Shown here one piece after another: positions 1 to 12,130 of a stretch of DNA of 64,000 bases. Under the pieces are notes generated by a model. That model did not search any database. It saw nothing but the letters and a program-made list of their open reading frames with translations, and was not told the DNA's origin. Numbering within the stretch: position 1 is the stretch's first letter; each line of letters starts with the position of its first letter. The stretch spans positions 1,239,647 to 1,303,646 of the forward strand of contig QRDG01000417.1 in the NCBI GenBank assembly GCA_012064385.1. Direction: 5' to 3'. A program made the translations under genes and the position numbers. This DNA comes from Puccinellia tenuiflora (Eukaryota > Streptophyta > Magnoliopsida > Poales > Poaceae).

Positions 1-2738
1 AGTACATGATGTATTTCTATGACAAAGTGAGCTCACGCGTCGCGTTTCGCATCATTCAAACTGGAACATGTTCATTATCAGACGAACGACTTATGCAGGT
101 GCTTAGCCAGCCGCTTGAGCACAAATGCACTCCCAGTACTCACTACTGCTCATAAGGTCCATTGGAAATTTTTCCTTGTGCACGAAATGTCACAAAAAAT
201 CTTCTGGCATTGGAAATCTTTCTGTGGTCGTGTTGTGACATCACCGACAATTTCTAGTTCAGTGTTGTCATAAACGTCGGATTTCTGGGATTGTGCTGAA
301 GCTGACTTCATCAAGGCATTTGATTCACTTGATTGGGGTGAGCTTGACCGATGGCCTTCTCATCCTGCGCGTTGACGAGGACAGCTCACAGCTGCTTCGT
401 GCTACAAAACTGCTTGAGTCCTGGTTTCACTTCCACATCACCTTCCAGGATCTGCGTTCGCCCCCGATTCATGTTCAGGCGGACAGAGCCGCCTCTCTTG
501 CGTCGCTCCTGGTTGCACTCCTGACTACACTTATTTGGCCTGCAAGCTTCGTGTCCAGGAACTGCAGTGACGGTGCAAAAGGGGGCCACACCACTGATAA
601 CAGACTATTAGTAGCGTGCATTTTAAAAGCCATGCTAACAATACGTGTAGTAACCGGACCAGTTGTATCGAGTAAGAACTTGCAAAAAACGTAGTCTCGA
701 TAAAACGGCAGCAACTTTGCCATATGAATTCGGATTGGGCTGAGTTATGTATCAAAAGGTATACGCACATCCATATTATCTAGACAAATAGTAATTTTAG
801 AATTTTTTTTACATATTCAAACAAATAGCCGCACGCACGTTACGTGTGCACAGGTAGTCCCGGTGAACGGTTGACGAGCCGACGAGAACATCAGGTCGCA
901 AAAGACGTCTAGAGTGGCCGCGGGTCAGTACCTCCCAAGCACACAGAGAATCGCTCCTAAATTCCAAAAATCTAAAAGTGTGTGCTCTTAGCAGCTCTTT
1001 TTTATATTTTAGATTTTTTGTTTTTTATGAACATTATGTACAAATGGTTTATCATGAGGGTATTGCCGATATTTTTTTGTCCCAATCTAACAAAATTACG
1101 AAGCTAGTCTCTGAAATGATTAACTGAATTTAGTCTAGCTTGAATCAAACGTGGTGTCTGATTAACTCTTAAAACATATTTTTCCTAAACACTAGAGTTT
1201 TTTCAATGTAGAAAAACAAATGAGGCTTATTTCCATTGATGCACAGTTCACACTGCAAGTCTGCAGCCTTTCGGGCCAGTTACATAACAGATGTGGAGCA
1301 GGGCATGCTTACTTTGATTATTAATTAGCACAAAGAGTGTTGCAGTTTACATTTTGGTCTGACCATCGGTTATTTCTAGAGAATCAATTCTGCAATTGCG
1401 ATGTCCTGAAATGTATTGAGAACTTGAGGCCGGACTTAGAAAAAATGTTAACTCCATGACAACAAATACTTATGGTATAATTCTCCAATTTTCTGCTAGA
1501 TCTGTTGAGTTGTGTACCACTGAGAGTATATTTGCCGCTAATGCTAGAGCATGATTCGAACCTCGATTTTTTTGAATTAAATGTGTCTTAACTTAAAACT
1601 TTCACTACAAGTCAAATCCTAGAGTTACATGTTATACCCGGTAGCAGCTGATTTTTTTTTAAGTATCTATTTATTTTATTTCTCGTCTTATTCATACTCG
1701 GTCTTCTTAGTTTGACTCCCTGGTTAAGCATGTAAAACATTTAGCTTGACTCCTTAGTTAAGCCTGCAAAACATTAATTCCCCGTTAGGGTATGGCCGTG
1801 AAGTCGGCCATACCGATTTGTCTTGTCTATCAACCTGTGTGCGGAGCATGGGCTTCTGCCCGTTGGCTTATCTGCTGGTGGCCAGTTGGATAATTGAGTC
1901 GGCTGACGGGCAAGCCGGCTATCACGACCAGCCAATAGGCTCGTAGTTTACCCGCTAGTAGGTATTGTGTAATCCATAAAACCATCAACTTCATAATCAA
2001 ACGAAATAGTAACAAATGACTGCACTATAAGAAACCACGAAGACAACACCCAGAAGTTTAGGGAACCCTAACTAGAAGGTTAATGATCTAGGACGGGAGG
2101 ATGAATGAAGAGGACAAACCGGGATGCACAACAAATGGATGACGACGGAGTTTATGGGGGACACAACAGCCGATAGGAACTAGGAGGCTGCCCCTAGATC
2201 AGGCTATTAGGAAGGGGAGTGAGAGAGTAGAACAGAAGAGACCAGAAGTTGCAAAGTTAATTCAGTTGTGGGCCCACATTAGAGTACGATGCAATATTAT
2301 TATTATGAAAACAAATCCCAACTTTACAGTGAAGATATCAAGTACGGTGTAGGATAATTGCCACTAAAAAGAGAAAAATTCTTACCGCTAAAAGCTAAAT
2401 CATATCTACATGGACATATCAACCATACTATGACAGCCGCTCCCACCATAATGAGAAATCTATATGACCCATTCATCATATAAACCATAAACTATAAAGG
2501 CTAAATGCGATTGAGAATTGATCAATAATGACCCATTCACACCATTTTTTTTTTTGTCAGGGCATAGTTTCAACCAACCTTTCCTTTTTGCTATAAAAGG
2601 TCGAGAATAATTATTTGCACTAACAAAAAATAAAACAATTCATAAATATTTTCGTTAAATTTATTTATTGTAGAATTAATTTATATTTTCTTTATTTTTT
2701 CGAGAATATATTATCTCGATTTTTTAAATCTAGTTTTC
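1..2738. other. Intergenic, no recognised gene
   Basis: Several short open frames occur (for example around 293-694 and 1,830-2,015), but none has recognisable domains, convincing splice sites or codon use unlike its surroundings. The tract is AT-rich with simple A/T runs (around 2,545-2,555 and 2,620-2,730). A short inverted repeat, TATGGCCG/CGGCCATA, lies near 1,792-1,816. The last part leads into the F-box gene at 3,055 and may contain its promoter, but I see no clear core promoter element. Confidence 0.5.
1711..1778. repeat. Two-copy 34-bp tandem repeat
   Basis: The sequence TTGACTCC..GTTAAGC..GTAAAACATT occurs at about 1,712 and again 34 bp later with a few substitutions. No function is evident. 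It looks like a small local duplication. Confidence 0.6.
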
Positions 2739-3054
2739 TTGCTATTGCAACCAATAAATAGGAAGAAAAGTGGTGGGCTGGCTTACCGATTACCACATGA
2801 CTGGATCAGCCCACGTACGCATAAGAGCAGTCCCACAATCGGTTACCAATTCGCTCATCCCCAAAGCCTCCAACCCAGAAGCGCCGCCGCCGTATCGTCC
2901 CCGCGAACAATCGCCGCCGCCTCAAACCAAGGTATTTCACCTCTCGGGCACGGTGAGACCGCAAGCTAGTTCCCCATCAATTCGTTCTTACCGCCAAGAT
3001 TACTTTGCAGATTGAGTTATCCTGAACCCTTGTTCTTTTTAGGCGCGCGGAGCC

Positions 3055-3635
3055 ATGGAGAAAAGCTGTAGGAAGAAGAGGAAGACGGCGAGGACGTCCA
3101 ACACTCAGGTAGATGTGGCAGTCCCGGCGGCGCCCAGCCTCCCCAAGGACGATCTCATCGTGGAGATCCTCTCCCGCCTCCCCGTCAGGTCCGTCCACCG
3201 CTTCAAGTGCGTCTCCCCGTCCTGGCGCGACCTCATCGCAGACCCCGCCCACCGCAAGAAGCTGCCCCACACCCTCTCCGGCTTCATCTACAACACCTAC
3301 GACAGGAAAGACCCCCGCTTCTACCACTTCCACTTCGCCAAGGTCTCCGTCGGTGCAAGAGCAACCCCGGCGATCGACACGTCCCTCCGTTTCTTGCCAC
3401 ACGACGAGTATTTGTACGTCGACCAGATGGACACATGCAATGGCCTCCTCCTCTGCCTCGCCTACCCGGGTAACCCGGCGGCTTCTTTCACCGATGATGA
3501 TCCCATGGATGACGATTATTTGGATGCGCCGGCTGAATCCCATTACATCGTGTGCAATCCGGCCACCAAGAGGTGGGTCGTCGTGCCTCCTAACCCCGAG
3601 GCACCATCCCGCGGCCGCATCATCCCTCGTTTGGC
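3055..3635 (+). pseudogene. F-box protein gene, 3'-truncated
   Basis: The start ATG lies in a GC-rich context (GGAGCCATGG), after a short basic N-terminus (about residues 1-15). An F-box follows at about residues 28-70. It has the pattern LPxDDLIVEILSRLPVRSV, then FKCVSPSWRDLIADPAH, which is typical of plant F-box proteins that bind SKP1 in SCF ubiquitin ligases. The next part resembles the beginning of an F-box-associated region (MDTCNGLLL, then YIVCNPATKRWVVVPP). Family members of this kind usually run to 350-450 residues. Here similarity stops at about residue 193, at an ambiguous base (n at 3,636), and the reading frame then enters a CACTA-type terminal sequence. The 5' part has strong grass-like GC bias. 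It is either a pseudogene disrupted by a transposon, or a real gene whose remainder is lost to a collapsed assembly join. Substrate specificity cannot be inferred. Confidence 0.8.
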
Positions 3636-3636
3636 N

Positions 3637-3687
3637 CCGGGACGAAGCCCCTCTGGACCCGCGACTAAGGCCTTTTTTCTAGTAGTG
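3637..3687. mobile_element. CACTA-type terminal fragment
   Basis: The sequence ends in CCTTTTTTCTAGTAGTG. Read on the other strand this is CACTACTAGAAAAAAGG, the terminal inverted repeat of a common Triticeae CACTA-like family. The CCGGGAC..GACTAAGG motifs just inside it are also typical of those ends. Only about 51 bp are present, and they begin directly after the ambiguous base at 3,636. No partner terminus or 3-bp duplication could be matched, so the element body is missing, deleted or collapsed. Confidence 0.65.
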
Positions 3688-4349
3688 TCCCCAAATCAGC
3701 AAGGAGATACAACGTCGCCGCTCCTTCACCAGGGCCTTATGCAACAACTTCCTCTATCTAGCTAACTCGCCACCGCCTCCATATCTCCAGTAAGCAAGAC
3801 GGCTATAGTGGTGACCACAAGGACGATGACCGTATCCGTAATGCGGCCTCACTCCAGATTGAGGCAGCGGGTCGCAGAAGGGGAGAGGGGGTCGCAGAAG
3901 GGGAGAAGACAACAAACAAATCGGGGGTACTGGCTAACAACGATGAGTGAGGCACACGAAGACCGCATCATCATCAGTGTTTCATGCGCGTATTCTTCCA
4001 CCCGAGAAAAAAAATGCTCTCACGAAGAACGGACGAGATAATTCCATAAATGGGAGCGTGTAAAAAAATAAAAATGCATGCACACAAAAAAAACCGTTGT
4101 GGAAAATCTGCTACAGGAATGTCTCTTATAAAGACGGCCGATATAATTAGACAAATGGGAGCGTGTAAAAAAATGCATGCACAAGAAAGAAAATCATAAC
4201 ACGTATGCACATGAAAAAAAAACTCAAAACAAATGCACATGGAGAGAGATTAGTGGGCTCCACCTTGTAGAGTAGGTGTCACAATTGTATTGGAAGGACA
4301 TGAGAAGCAAGGAGAGCAAAGCATTTCTAGGGAGATTAGAGTTTGAAGG
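3688..4349. other. Intergenic with a duplicated short block
   Basis: No gene is recognised. A block containing AATGGGAGCGTGTAAAAAAA followed by ATGCATGCACA occurs at about 4,048 and again at about 4,154, which suggests a diverged local duplication of roughly 106 bp. The rest is low-complexity A-rich sequence. Confidence 0.5.
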
Positions 4350-4354
4350 GATAT

Positions 4355-4899
4355 TGTTGGCAATAAGCCATGTCATGGCGTGCACGTTGGCCGGCGTCTG
4401 TGCGCCCTGGAACGTGCATGGCAATGGTGCGCACGCATGGTGTATCAGGCGCATCCGACCGAGCGTGTGGTGGCGTGTATGGGCACGCCATTGCATGCGA
4501 TCGGGTGCGTGCTCGCGGTGTGGTGTTAGTTAGCCATAGCGAATTAGCCGGAGGAGATCGAGTCCACCATCGCAGGCACGGCCGTGTGACCGCGTCGGAG
4601 CGCGGCGAGTGCGCGAGCTGGGGCGAGTGGAGCTCGGCGTAGTGGGTGCGTGAGTTCGTGTGAGTGCGCGACGTGTGCGCGGCGTGGTGGCGTATGTGCG
4701 AGCCAGCGCCTATATAACCCACCCCCTGTAATCGCCATAGCAAAGACCACGAGGACAGAGCTCGGGTTGCAGTAAAATTCAGAAAAGGTGTTAGTGCGCC
4801 ACCAAAAGGTCAGTTTCGTCAGAGTTCAGTTCTCTGTTCGTCGACCTCCTCCTCCTGTTCGTGAGCTGAGAGAGAAGAGAGCTAGGCTAGGTTCCAACA
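4355..4899 (+). mobile_element. Solo LTR, 545 bp, Copia-like ends
   Basis: The segment begins TGTTGG and ends CCAACA, the inverted termini usual for Ty1/copia LTRs. It is flanked by a perfect 5-bp direct repeat, GATAT (4,350-4,354 and 4,900-4,904). There is no primer-binding site or internal region, so it is a solo LTR left by recombination between two LTRs. A TATATAA box at 4,711-4,717 on the plus strand, followed by a C-rich stretch, fits the U3/R promoter and gives the orientation. The U3-like part is unusually GC-rich for its surroundings. The family cannot be named from sequence alone. Confidence 0.88.
4711..4717 (+). promoter_or_regulatory. TATA box of the solo LTR
   Basis: TATATAA followed by CCCACCCCC lies about 185 bp before the LTR end, where an LTR promoter is expected. 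Any transcript would run towards 4,900 and beyond. No gene is seen immediately downstream. Confidence 0.55.
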
Positions 4900-4904
4900 G
4901 ATAT

Positions 4905-5646
4905 GACCCACAAAAGAAAGAACAGGTATAAGCTAAACTAAAAAAAAGAACCGTGCTGGGGCTCCCTGTAGTTCTGGATTATTAATTGTGTTTGTCCAAT
5001 GCCTTCATCATTTTCTTTCGGGATCACGGATCTCGTTTTAGTGCTACCAAGTCTCATGGTGTTTTAGTGTTAGGCCATCTGCAAGGTGCTTACAAAGATG
5101 TTTTTAAAAAATAAACCCGTTGTTTATTTTCATAGCAGAGGCGTCTAGCAAATCATTTGTCTTGTATTATTAAGCATATGTCCTCCGGTCCATTTTCAGA
5201 AGCATCTTCCACTGTAGGCGGTCTATTTTTCTCGATGGAAAAAGGAGGGTTTTCATCAGAAGTTCGTGGGTGTTTTCTATGATTATGCTTTCGTTTTCTT
5301 CTTGGACGCAAGCTTGACTCCAAAGCGACACACCCTAGTTAGTACAGTAGCAAGTAGGACATGTCGTCGTGCCGTCCCATCACCACGACGCATGCAACTT
5401 TTCCCAGCGAGGCTCACCTGAAGAGTCGACTCCCCTGTAATTCAGCTTCTCACACCTGAAGAGCACTATGCATCAGCGTCGAGCGAGGTCTCGTTCGTAC
5501 TACACTACACGCCATCGCGATCGGCCGGCCAGAAGCGCGCGAATCCTGGATATATAACAGTGCGGTGGCGAGTGGATTCGCTTTACTGGAACAACCGCGC
5601 GCAAGTACACATGTTCCCTATCTTGCCACCGATTGCACGGAGTGAC
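4905..5646. other. Intergenic between solo LTR and Harbinger element
   Basis: No gene is recognised. A TATATAA motif at 5,551-5,557 lies in a GC-rich context (GCGCGCGAATCCTGGATATATAA is the local setting) and could be a core promoter. The PIF/Harbinger insertion 90 bp downstream separates it from whatever it once drove. Confidence 0.45.
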
Positions 5647-5651
5647 TTAAA

Positions 5652-7756
5652 GGATAACTCCAACGTGTTGATCCATTTCGTCCGTTTTGCTTCGTTTCAA
5701 TCCGTTTGGATCGAAATCAGGGTCCAATGTGTCGACACAAACGGATCGACTTCCGTTTTTTTATCCGCGGCGAGCTATTTCCGGCCCAAATTTAAGCCGG
5801 GTTTGCGTCTGCACGGACGCGTCTGGACGTCGCGCGGACTCCGCTCCACTTCACCCTTTGGCCCGCCCACCAGTGACTCAAGACTCTTTCTCTTCTCTAT
5901 CCCTAGCCTATCTCGCCCGTCCCCGCCCCCGCGCCATCCATCGTCGTCGCCATCACCTCCCGCCGCCACACCTTGACCGCAAGAACCCCCGCCGGTACCT
6001 CCGCCTTCGTCGTCGCCGTCGTCGGCGTCGGCCGGAGGAGACCGTCTCCACCACGACGGACTTGGGGCGGCGGAAGAGACCGTCTCCACCACCAGGACCG
6101 AGGTCGCCCACAAGGTGTTCGGCCATTTGCCCAAGGTACGAATCGCCACCATGGATAGCACGGACGAATATTTCTACAACAATGTGTGGTGTGAATCGTC
6201 CTCCTCGGACTCATCCGACGATGAGGCCGAAGTTTTGGTCGCAACACTTGTCGTCAACGACCATATTGCAAGGCAAGAACCAATGTACAGGGGCTCGGTA
6301 CCGGGTCGTGCACCGGCGTTGGATCGCAACAGAGAGGGCGGCCATGTCCAAATGTTCAAGGATTACTTCGATCACGTTTATCCAACATATCCAACCAACT
6401 TTTCCGTCGCCGGTTCAGTATGGCAAGACATGTGTTCAACCGCATTCGGGTCGGAGTGATGGCCCATGATGATTACTTCAAATGCAAGCAGGACGCCCTT
6501 GGTAAGCTTGGATTCTCCTCTTATCAGAAATGCACCGCCGCTATTCGGATGCTTGCATATGGAGTTGTCGGTGATCTTGTCGACGAGTACCTGCGCATGG
6601 GTGAGTCCACATGCCTAGAGTCCATGTACAAGTTTTGCAGAGTCGTGATTGCGGTGTTTGGCACGAAGTACCTGAGGGAGCCAACGGTTGAAGATACTGC
6701 CCGGATTTTGGCAGTCAACGCCACAAGAGGGTTTCCTGGTATGCTCGGTAGCATAGATTGCATGCATTGGGAGTGGAAAAACTGTCCATTTGCTTGGCAG
6801 GGGCGATATAAGGGACATGTTGGCGAGTGCACGGTGGTACTAGAAGCTGTGGCATCACACGATATTTGGATTTGGCACTCCTTCTTCGGCATGGCCGGTT
6901 CTGACAATGATATCAATGTGCTTCAGCGCTCTCTAGTGTTCTCTCGACTTTCAGAGGGCAATGCTCTAGAGGTGACCTTTCAGGTCAATGGCCATACATA
7001 CAACAAGGGATACTATTTAGCTGATGGCATCTATCCGGAGTGGTCTACTTTTGTGAAGACAATCTCCAATCCCGGCTGACGACAATGAAAGTGCAAACAA
7101 AAAGAATATGGAGGCTCGATTTGCAAAGGAACAAGAGAGTTGTAGAAAGGATGTGGAGCGTGCTTTTGGTGTGCTCCAATCTCGGTGGGCAATTGTTCGA
7201 CACCCTGCTAGAACATGGAGCGTCGACACTATGTGGGAGGTGATGAGTTGTTGTGTGATCATGCACAACATGATTGTGGAGGACGAGCGTGACGATAGCC
7301 TATATGATAAAGATTGGGACTATGGCGGGGAGACGGTTGTGCCATAGTTTGGATCGAGAACATTTGCATAGTGGATCGAGTTTCATCGAGAGATGCGTGA
7401 TAAGAGAGGTCACAAACAAGTTTAAAAAGATTTGGTTCATTATATGTGAAATCATTTGAGAACTAGAGTCGTAGTTGCTACATTCTTAATCAATTTGGTT
7501 GTAATGCTTTCAAAAAAAATCAATTGGTTGTAATGAATTATTTGTGTTTATTCAATTTGGTTGTAAAACTATTTGATGAATAATTTAATCGATTTGATTA
7601 CATAACTATATTATTTATTCAATTGGATGAAATCTACTTTGTACCAAAATAGATAGGACGGACCAAATGAGTTGGCCCGTTGGGTGTAGTGCCGACCCAA
7701 ACGGATGAAAAACGGATAAAAAGAGTTCCGTTTGGGTCGGCACGTTGGAGTTGCCC
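5652..7756 (+). mobile_element. PIF/Harbinger DNA transposon, about 2.1 kb
   Basis: The left end reads GGATAACTCCAACGTG and the right end, on the opposite strand, reads GGGCAACTCCAACGTG. This terminal repeat is typical of cereal PIF/Harbinger elements. TTA occurs on both sides (5,647-5,649 and 7,757-7,759), matching the family's 3-bp target preference, although two extra A bases on the left blur the junction. Subterminal copies of AAACGGAT and TCCGTTT occur in both ends. The element carries a transposase gene with frameshifts. I do not see the Myb-like second protein that autonomous members usually carry, so this copy is probably non-autonomous. Confidence 0.85.
6151..7347 (+). pseudogene. 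Harbinger transposase, two frameshifts
   Basis: This encodes a plant Harbinger-type DDE nuclease (the 'plant transposon protein' family). The likely start is MDSTDEY at 6,151, after which comes an acidic serine-rich stretch. The core runs from MARHVFNRIRVGV (6,420) through an HTH-like region to the catalytic domain. The first Asp is in GSIDCMHWEW (about 6,757), the second in GSDNDINVL (about 6,906), and the Glu in VERAFGVLQ (about 7,156). All three acidic residues of the triad are visible, so the fold was probably intact until recently. Two single-base frame breaks are present. One is near 6,400, where an FRRRF-like motif is shifted. The other is near 7,070, just before the Glu-bearing segment. 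In an active element the protein would cut and paste at TTA sites in the nucleus. Confidence 0.88.
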
Positions 7757-7759
7757 TTA

Positions 7760-8379
7760 GCAAGAATGCTCGCCGCAGGCCCGCGGCGCGCACGCGTCGG
7801 CAGCGGCGTGCAGGGAACGTACGACGACCTATCCATCGATCGTTGGTGTCTTCCCTGCCCGTCCCGGCTGGGAAGCCATGGCCGCAGTGAGTCTGGCGCT
7901 TGTCGGCCGGGGGCGCACTGAGCCTGAGCGCGCGCGCGGGCTGCATGCATGCGGCGGCGGGCCTTGTGCTTCCCGCCGGTCGCTCCAGCACGGGTTCGAT
8001 CGGAAGCGGAAAACCCCGTGGTCCCCGGCCTGAAGCAAGCAGCGTTGATCTCCGCTCCACTACCACCGCTAGCTAGTTTCCTCCTGGAACACATGGAGTG
8101 TCCTATCCCGTGGTAATCACATACGTACTACACCGGAAAACCTACGGCCGTGCCACGTCGATGCCGACTAGGCGGCACAGGGATGCGATGCGATGCGAGG
8201 CTGTCCCTCTCCGTCGTGTCACTGCGGTGGAGTGGTCCGCGCCTCGCCACACACATGGGCGCTGAACCCCATGGTGCCATCCGGCCGGCCAACCAGGGGA
8301 CCTCTTCTGTTCTGCTCTCGTCTTCCAGGCGAGCAGATGCAAAGCATGTTTGTCTTGGCGCCGTAGCGATAGGCGCCCC
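7760..8379. other. GC-rich intergenic between two DNA transposons
   Basis: About 620 bp of GC-rich sequence with long open frames on the minus strand. These lack recognisable domains and are probably a by-product of composition. Because it is continuous with sequence left of 5,646, it may be part of a former gene start or leader split by the Harbinger insertion. I cannot support a specific gene. Confidence 0.4.
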
Positions 8380-8400
8380 AGACACTACATCACATCCTAA

Positions 8401-8790
8401 AATTAGAGGCAATTGAAAGTGCCTCAAATTCTTCTAAAACTGTCTCTAAATAGTTTTAGAGACACTTTTCAATGTGTTGGATTTGATCGTGTAGGGAATT
8501 GTATTTTGAGGCACTTTTGGATAGTGCCTCATTTATAATTGCCATCAGTTTGAATAGTGCCTCCATTTGTAATTGCCAACACTCTCATTAGTGCCACCAA
8601 CTGCAATTTGAGGCACTATTGGATAGTGCCACCTATTTCAATTTGAGGCTAGTGCCTCTAATTCAAATTTGAGGCACTATTGGATAGTGCCTCTAATTCA
8701 ATTTGAGGCATTATTGGACAATGCCTCTAATTCAAATTTGAGGCACTATTGGATAGTGCCTCAAATTGCAATTTAAGGCACTGCCAGGCA
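8401..8790. repeat. CACTA left subterminal hairpin repeats
   Basis: This is an array of short palindromes of the form GAGGCACTAT-N3-ATAGTGCCTC, separated by TAATTCAAATTT-like spacers. Several copies have perfect 10-nt arms; others are degenerate or half-sites. It lies directly inside the left terminus and mirrors the right-end array, which supports a role as transposase-binding subterminal repeats. Confidence 0.8.
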
Positions 8791-11544
8791 GATAATTACA
8801 CAATACTTACTTATAGACGCATATATGATTAAACAATCTTGCTGCACAGCAATACAACAACCATAACAGCAATGTATACACAGAGCAAAAGCCGGGCATC
8901 GTGACAGCTTCAAACTCACATTACAATTCATACAATTTCCAGTAATATTTATCAAGTTGCACAACTCAACACAATGTATACACAGCAAAAGATGGCACAA
9001 TGACGGCTTCAGTTAATGCACTTCTATAGTACCTCACCCTTGAATAACAGGGAAGTAGCTCCATAACAGCATAGCAAGCTGCAAATCCATAACAAATATT
9101 GATATTAACACAACTGGCAAAAAACATAGATGCTAACTCGTAAGATAACTAGACAATTCTCCGCGCGTTGCTGCGGGAAAATGTAATAAAATTTATGAAG
9201 CGTCAATCAAAGACAGATGAGTAGCCAATAGTTTAGTTTGAACAATGTAGTTAGAAAGATAAAACGTTGATGAAGTAGATATATGACTCCGGGGAATCAT
9301 GTGTAACACTATAAGAAACATGGCAACACAAAGAGAAGTAGGAAGGTAATATATAAAAATATCATTTAAATATACCACATTAATCTACTCCATCCGTGCT
9401 TTAGATATCGACCCAAAACACGTCTTGTCAGCCAAGAATGAGAACTTGTGAGATAATATTTGTAAGTTGAGTATAATGGAGCTACCATGCATGGACCCAC
9501 AAAGTCAAATCATCAAGCTTTGTGTATATATATAGAATAAAGTACTTGCGTGCAGAAACATCCATAAAACAACACCCCATAGTAGTCAAAATAACAATGA
9601 ACCCATAAATATCAGAAAGGAGGAAGATGATCAATGTCGACATGTATATACCAATGTTCATCAAGAAGAAAGGAAGGTATATGTAAACGTAGAAAGACTA
9701 CAGCAGCTTAGCAGTTCACAGAATAAGAAGGGTGAGGGTGCTTGGTGTTGGTACAGGGCGTCTATCTGCGGCGAGGGCATACAAATACTTCAGCGGCTTA
9801 AGAGGACGAATTTAATCATCTGAGCAATGTAAACTAAGGCATGTTCAGATGTCAATACACCATTGCCATTGTGACTTGTGCAAAGTATAGTCTGGCACTG
9901 GAGCTTTATTGGTTTATACACAGTCGCTATATTTTTTCTCACAAAGCAAATTGAAGACAAAGCAAGCTAGCTAATGATATTCAACACCTTTAAAGTTTGA
10001 ACACTCTGCTGGCTGTAAGTTGTGGTCCATATACTCCAAAAAAACTAGAAAGACAACTTTGTGTTATGACTATTGTTGAGAGGGCAAAATAATGTTTTCA
10101 ATGACTCTGTAAATACATTAAGGGGTGGTAAATGCCACTTGATAACGTTAATTTTAAATAACTCTCAGGTCGTACAGTTTTACTATATGATCACAGAATA
10201 AATCAAAACAGGCACATGTAGATGCTTTCTTATTTAAGATGTAGTGAAGTACCATTGTCACTGACCCTTTGTTTATTCAGCATGAGAGATTTGGTACCAG
10301 AATAACAGTAGCTGCTGCTGCTGCAATAATCAACAATAGTGTGTTCAGCTGACCTCGATATAAGTTTTATTGGAATGAAAAGATAAGTACAACGGTAAGG
10401 AATCTGGAAAAAAAACTGTCTGTAATCTGAGGAAAACGGCTACTGAGACTTGAAGTAAAAATAAGGGCATTCGTATTTACCTTCTCGTTAAAGGAAGTCA
10501 TCACGTGCCAATGGAATCACCAGTTGTGATGCCAAATACTCTATATGTGAAAAATGGTTGCCTTCAATGACTGAACAAATATATTTCACAGAAAATTTCG
10601 GTTAGATGGCCCAAACGACAACAGATAAAAATCTGCATATAACGTTGTAAGGAGTAAAGAGTGGCTGTGAAAAATACAGAATAGCATGAATTCATGATAC
10701 TCACAAAATTGTCAATTACCTGATGTTAAGAAATCGAAAATGAAGAATGCTTGATTCTTAGCCATTAGTCCATCACAAATAAGCTGCATGGGAGGACATG
10801 AATGACGATTCTTAGGCATCGCTGAATCACCACACATTCAGTAAATTGACATATACATCGGTAAACCAAAACAAATATGGAAACATGAAATCTGTCCATG
10901 AATATCATATATTGACTTGAAAGAAGGGCTAGCATGCGCAATGGAGACTGCGGGACGGCAAGATCCTGCAATTTATCAGATGCTGGTGCTAGGTCTAGCA
11001 GGCATCATTCCTCCACATCCATTACACTGCAAGTGTGCTAAATTACAAATATACCAATGAATAAAACAAGCTTAAGAAAAATAAGAAGGGGCAGACTATT
11101 ATGCTTCCTGCAGTAAAACAATGCTGGAAAGTAACAGGATAGTGTCTCTCGTCATGTCTACTTGAGCTACTTTCCTAAGCAATCATGGTACTATTTGCAA
11201 TACACATTGACCAAGCTCAACTTTAAAATGAACAGCATGCTTGATAATGAGATGTGAATTGCACATAGCTGAATGCAAGGGCACAAAGAAGTTAAATCTT
11301 CTTAATTAGGACAAAATGAATATAATATATGGAACTTCAGTAAGTACAGCACAACAGGTCACAACAAAATGCATTAAGACAATTTCAAATCGCTACCAAA
11401 ATTCTACTCGTCCAGCTAATCATTTCATCAAACACTTGATGCGCATGCAGTTCAAGCAGAACAGGAAACACAAACAAGCAGCAGTGGCTGAACCAGACCT
11501 CGACCACGAGCAGTTGTGGCTGGTGTGGATTGATTCCCTTACCG
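8791..11544. other. AT-rich interior of the CACTA element
   Basis: No coding region is recognised. Open frames are short and lack domains. It could be introns and 3' UTR of the minus-strand exon-like unit that starts near 11,777, but no downstream exon could be identified. Confidence 0.4.
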
Positions 11545-11777
11545 GCGGTGGACTTGGCTTAGCTGTGCTGCTCGTCGTCTGCTGCGTTGGTGTCGCGGAG
11601 ATGGAGGGATGAGTGCTCCTCCCGGAGAGGTTCGTCCACGACTCGGGATCCTCCGATGCGCCGACCAGCGTCGGTGGTGGATGCGAGCTTGCTGTGCGGC
11701 AGCCTGCGCGAGAGCGCCTCCCACAGCGCGGCTTCACGACACGGCCGCCTGCCGCGGTTGTGGCGGACCTGAGCCAT
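11545..11777 (-). other. Exon-like GC-rich segment, minus strand, inside CACTA
   Basis: On the minus strand an ATG at 11,777 opens a GC-rich frame of about 72 codons with no recognisable domain, rich in Arg, Ala and His. A second frame stays open through the segment into a plausible splice donor (CCGGTAAGG at about 11,545). The composition resembles a first coding exon of a grass gene. Together with the plus-strand unit from about 12,131 it looks like a divergent gene pair around a shared promoter. I cannot say whether it is a captured host fragment or the element's own gene. Confidence 0.35.
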
Positions 11778-12130
11778 GGCAGCTAGGGTTAGCCAGGATT
11801 ACCAGGACGTAGCTAGGGCGGTAGGAGGTGGGTGTCGCGGATTTTGGGCGGCGAGCAACAGGCGACCGCACTGGAGAGCGAGCCGGGCGACGGGAGGCGG
11901 CTATCGTCGGGAGAGGAATGAGGATAGAGCTAGGCGGCGGCCGCCGATCGAGTGAGGGAGAGAGGATATCGGGATCTCCTTTAGCGTCAAGTATCGTATT
12001 TGCGCACAACACCCTGGTTCTATGGGTTCGGCCCATTTAGGCTTGTAAGTGGAAACGGCAGCCCACGGTGTCCCAAAGCCCATACCAGAAAAATAGAAAA
12101 CAGAGTCGGGCAGGTCGCTACCGCCGTCGC

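Noticed and set aside
5687..6469. A 260-codon plus-strand frame over the left part of the Harbinger element
   Set aside because: It overlaps the transposase start in another frame, is Arg/Pro-rich because of GC composition, and has no domain.
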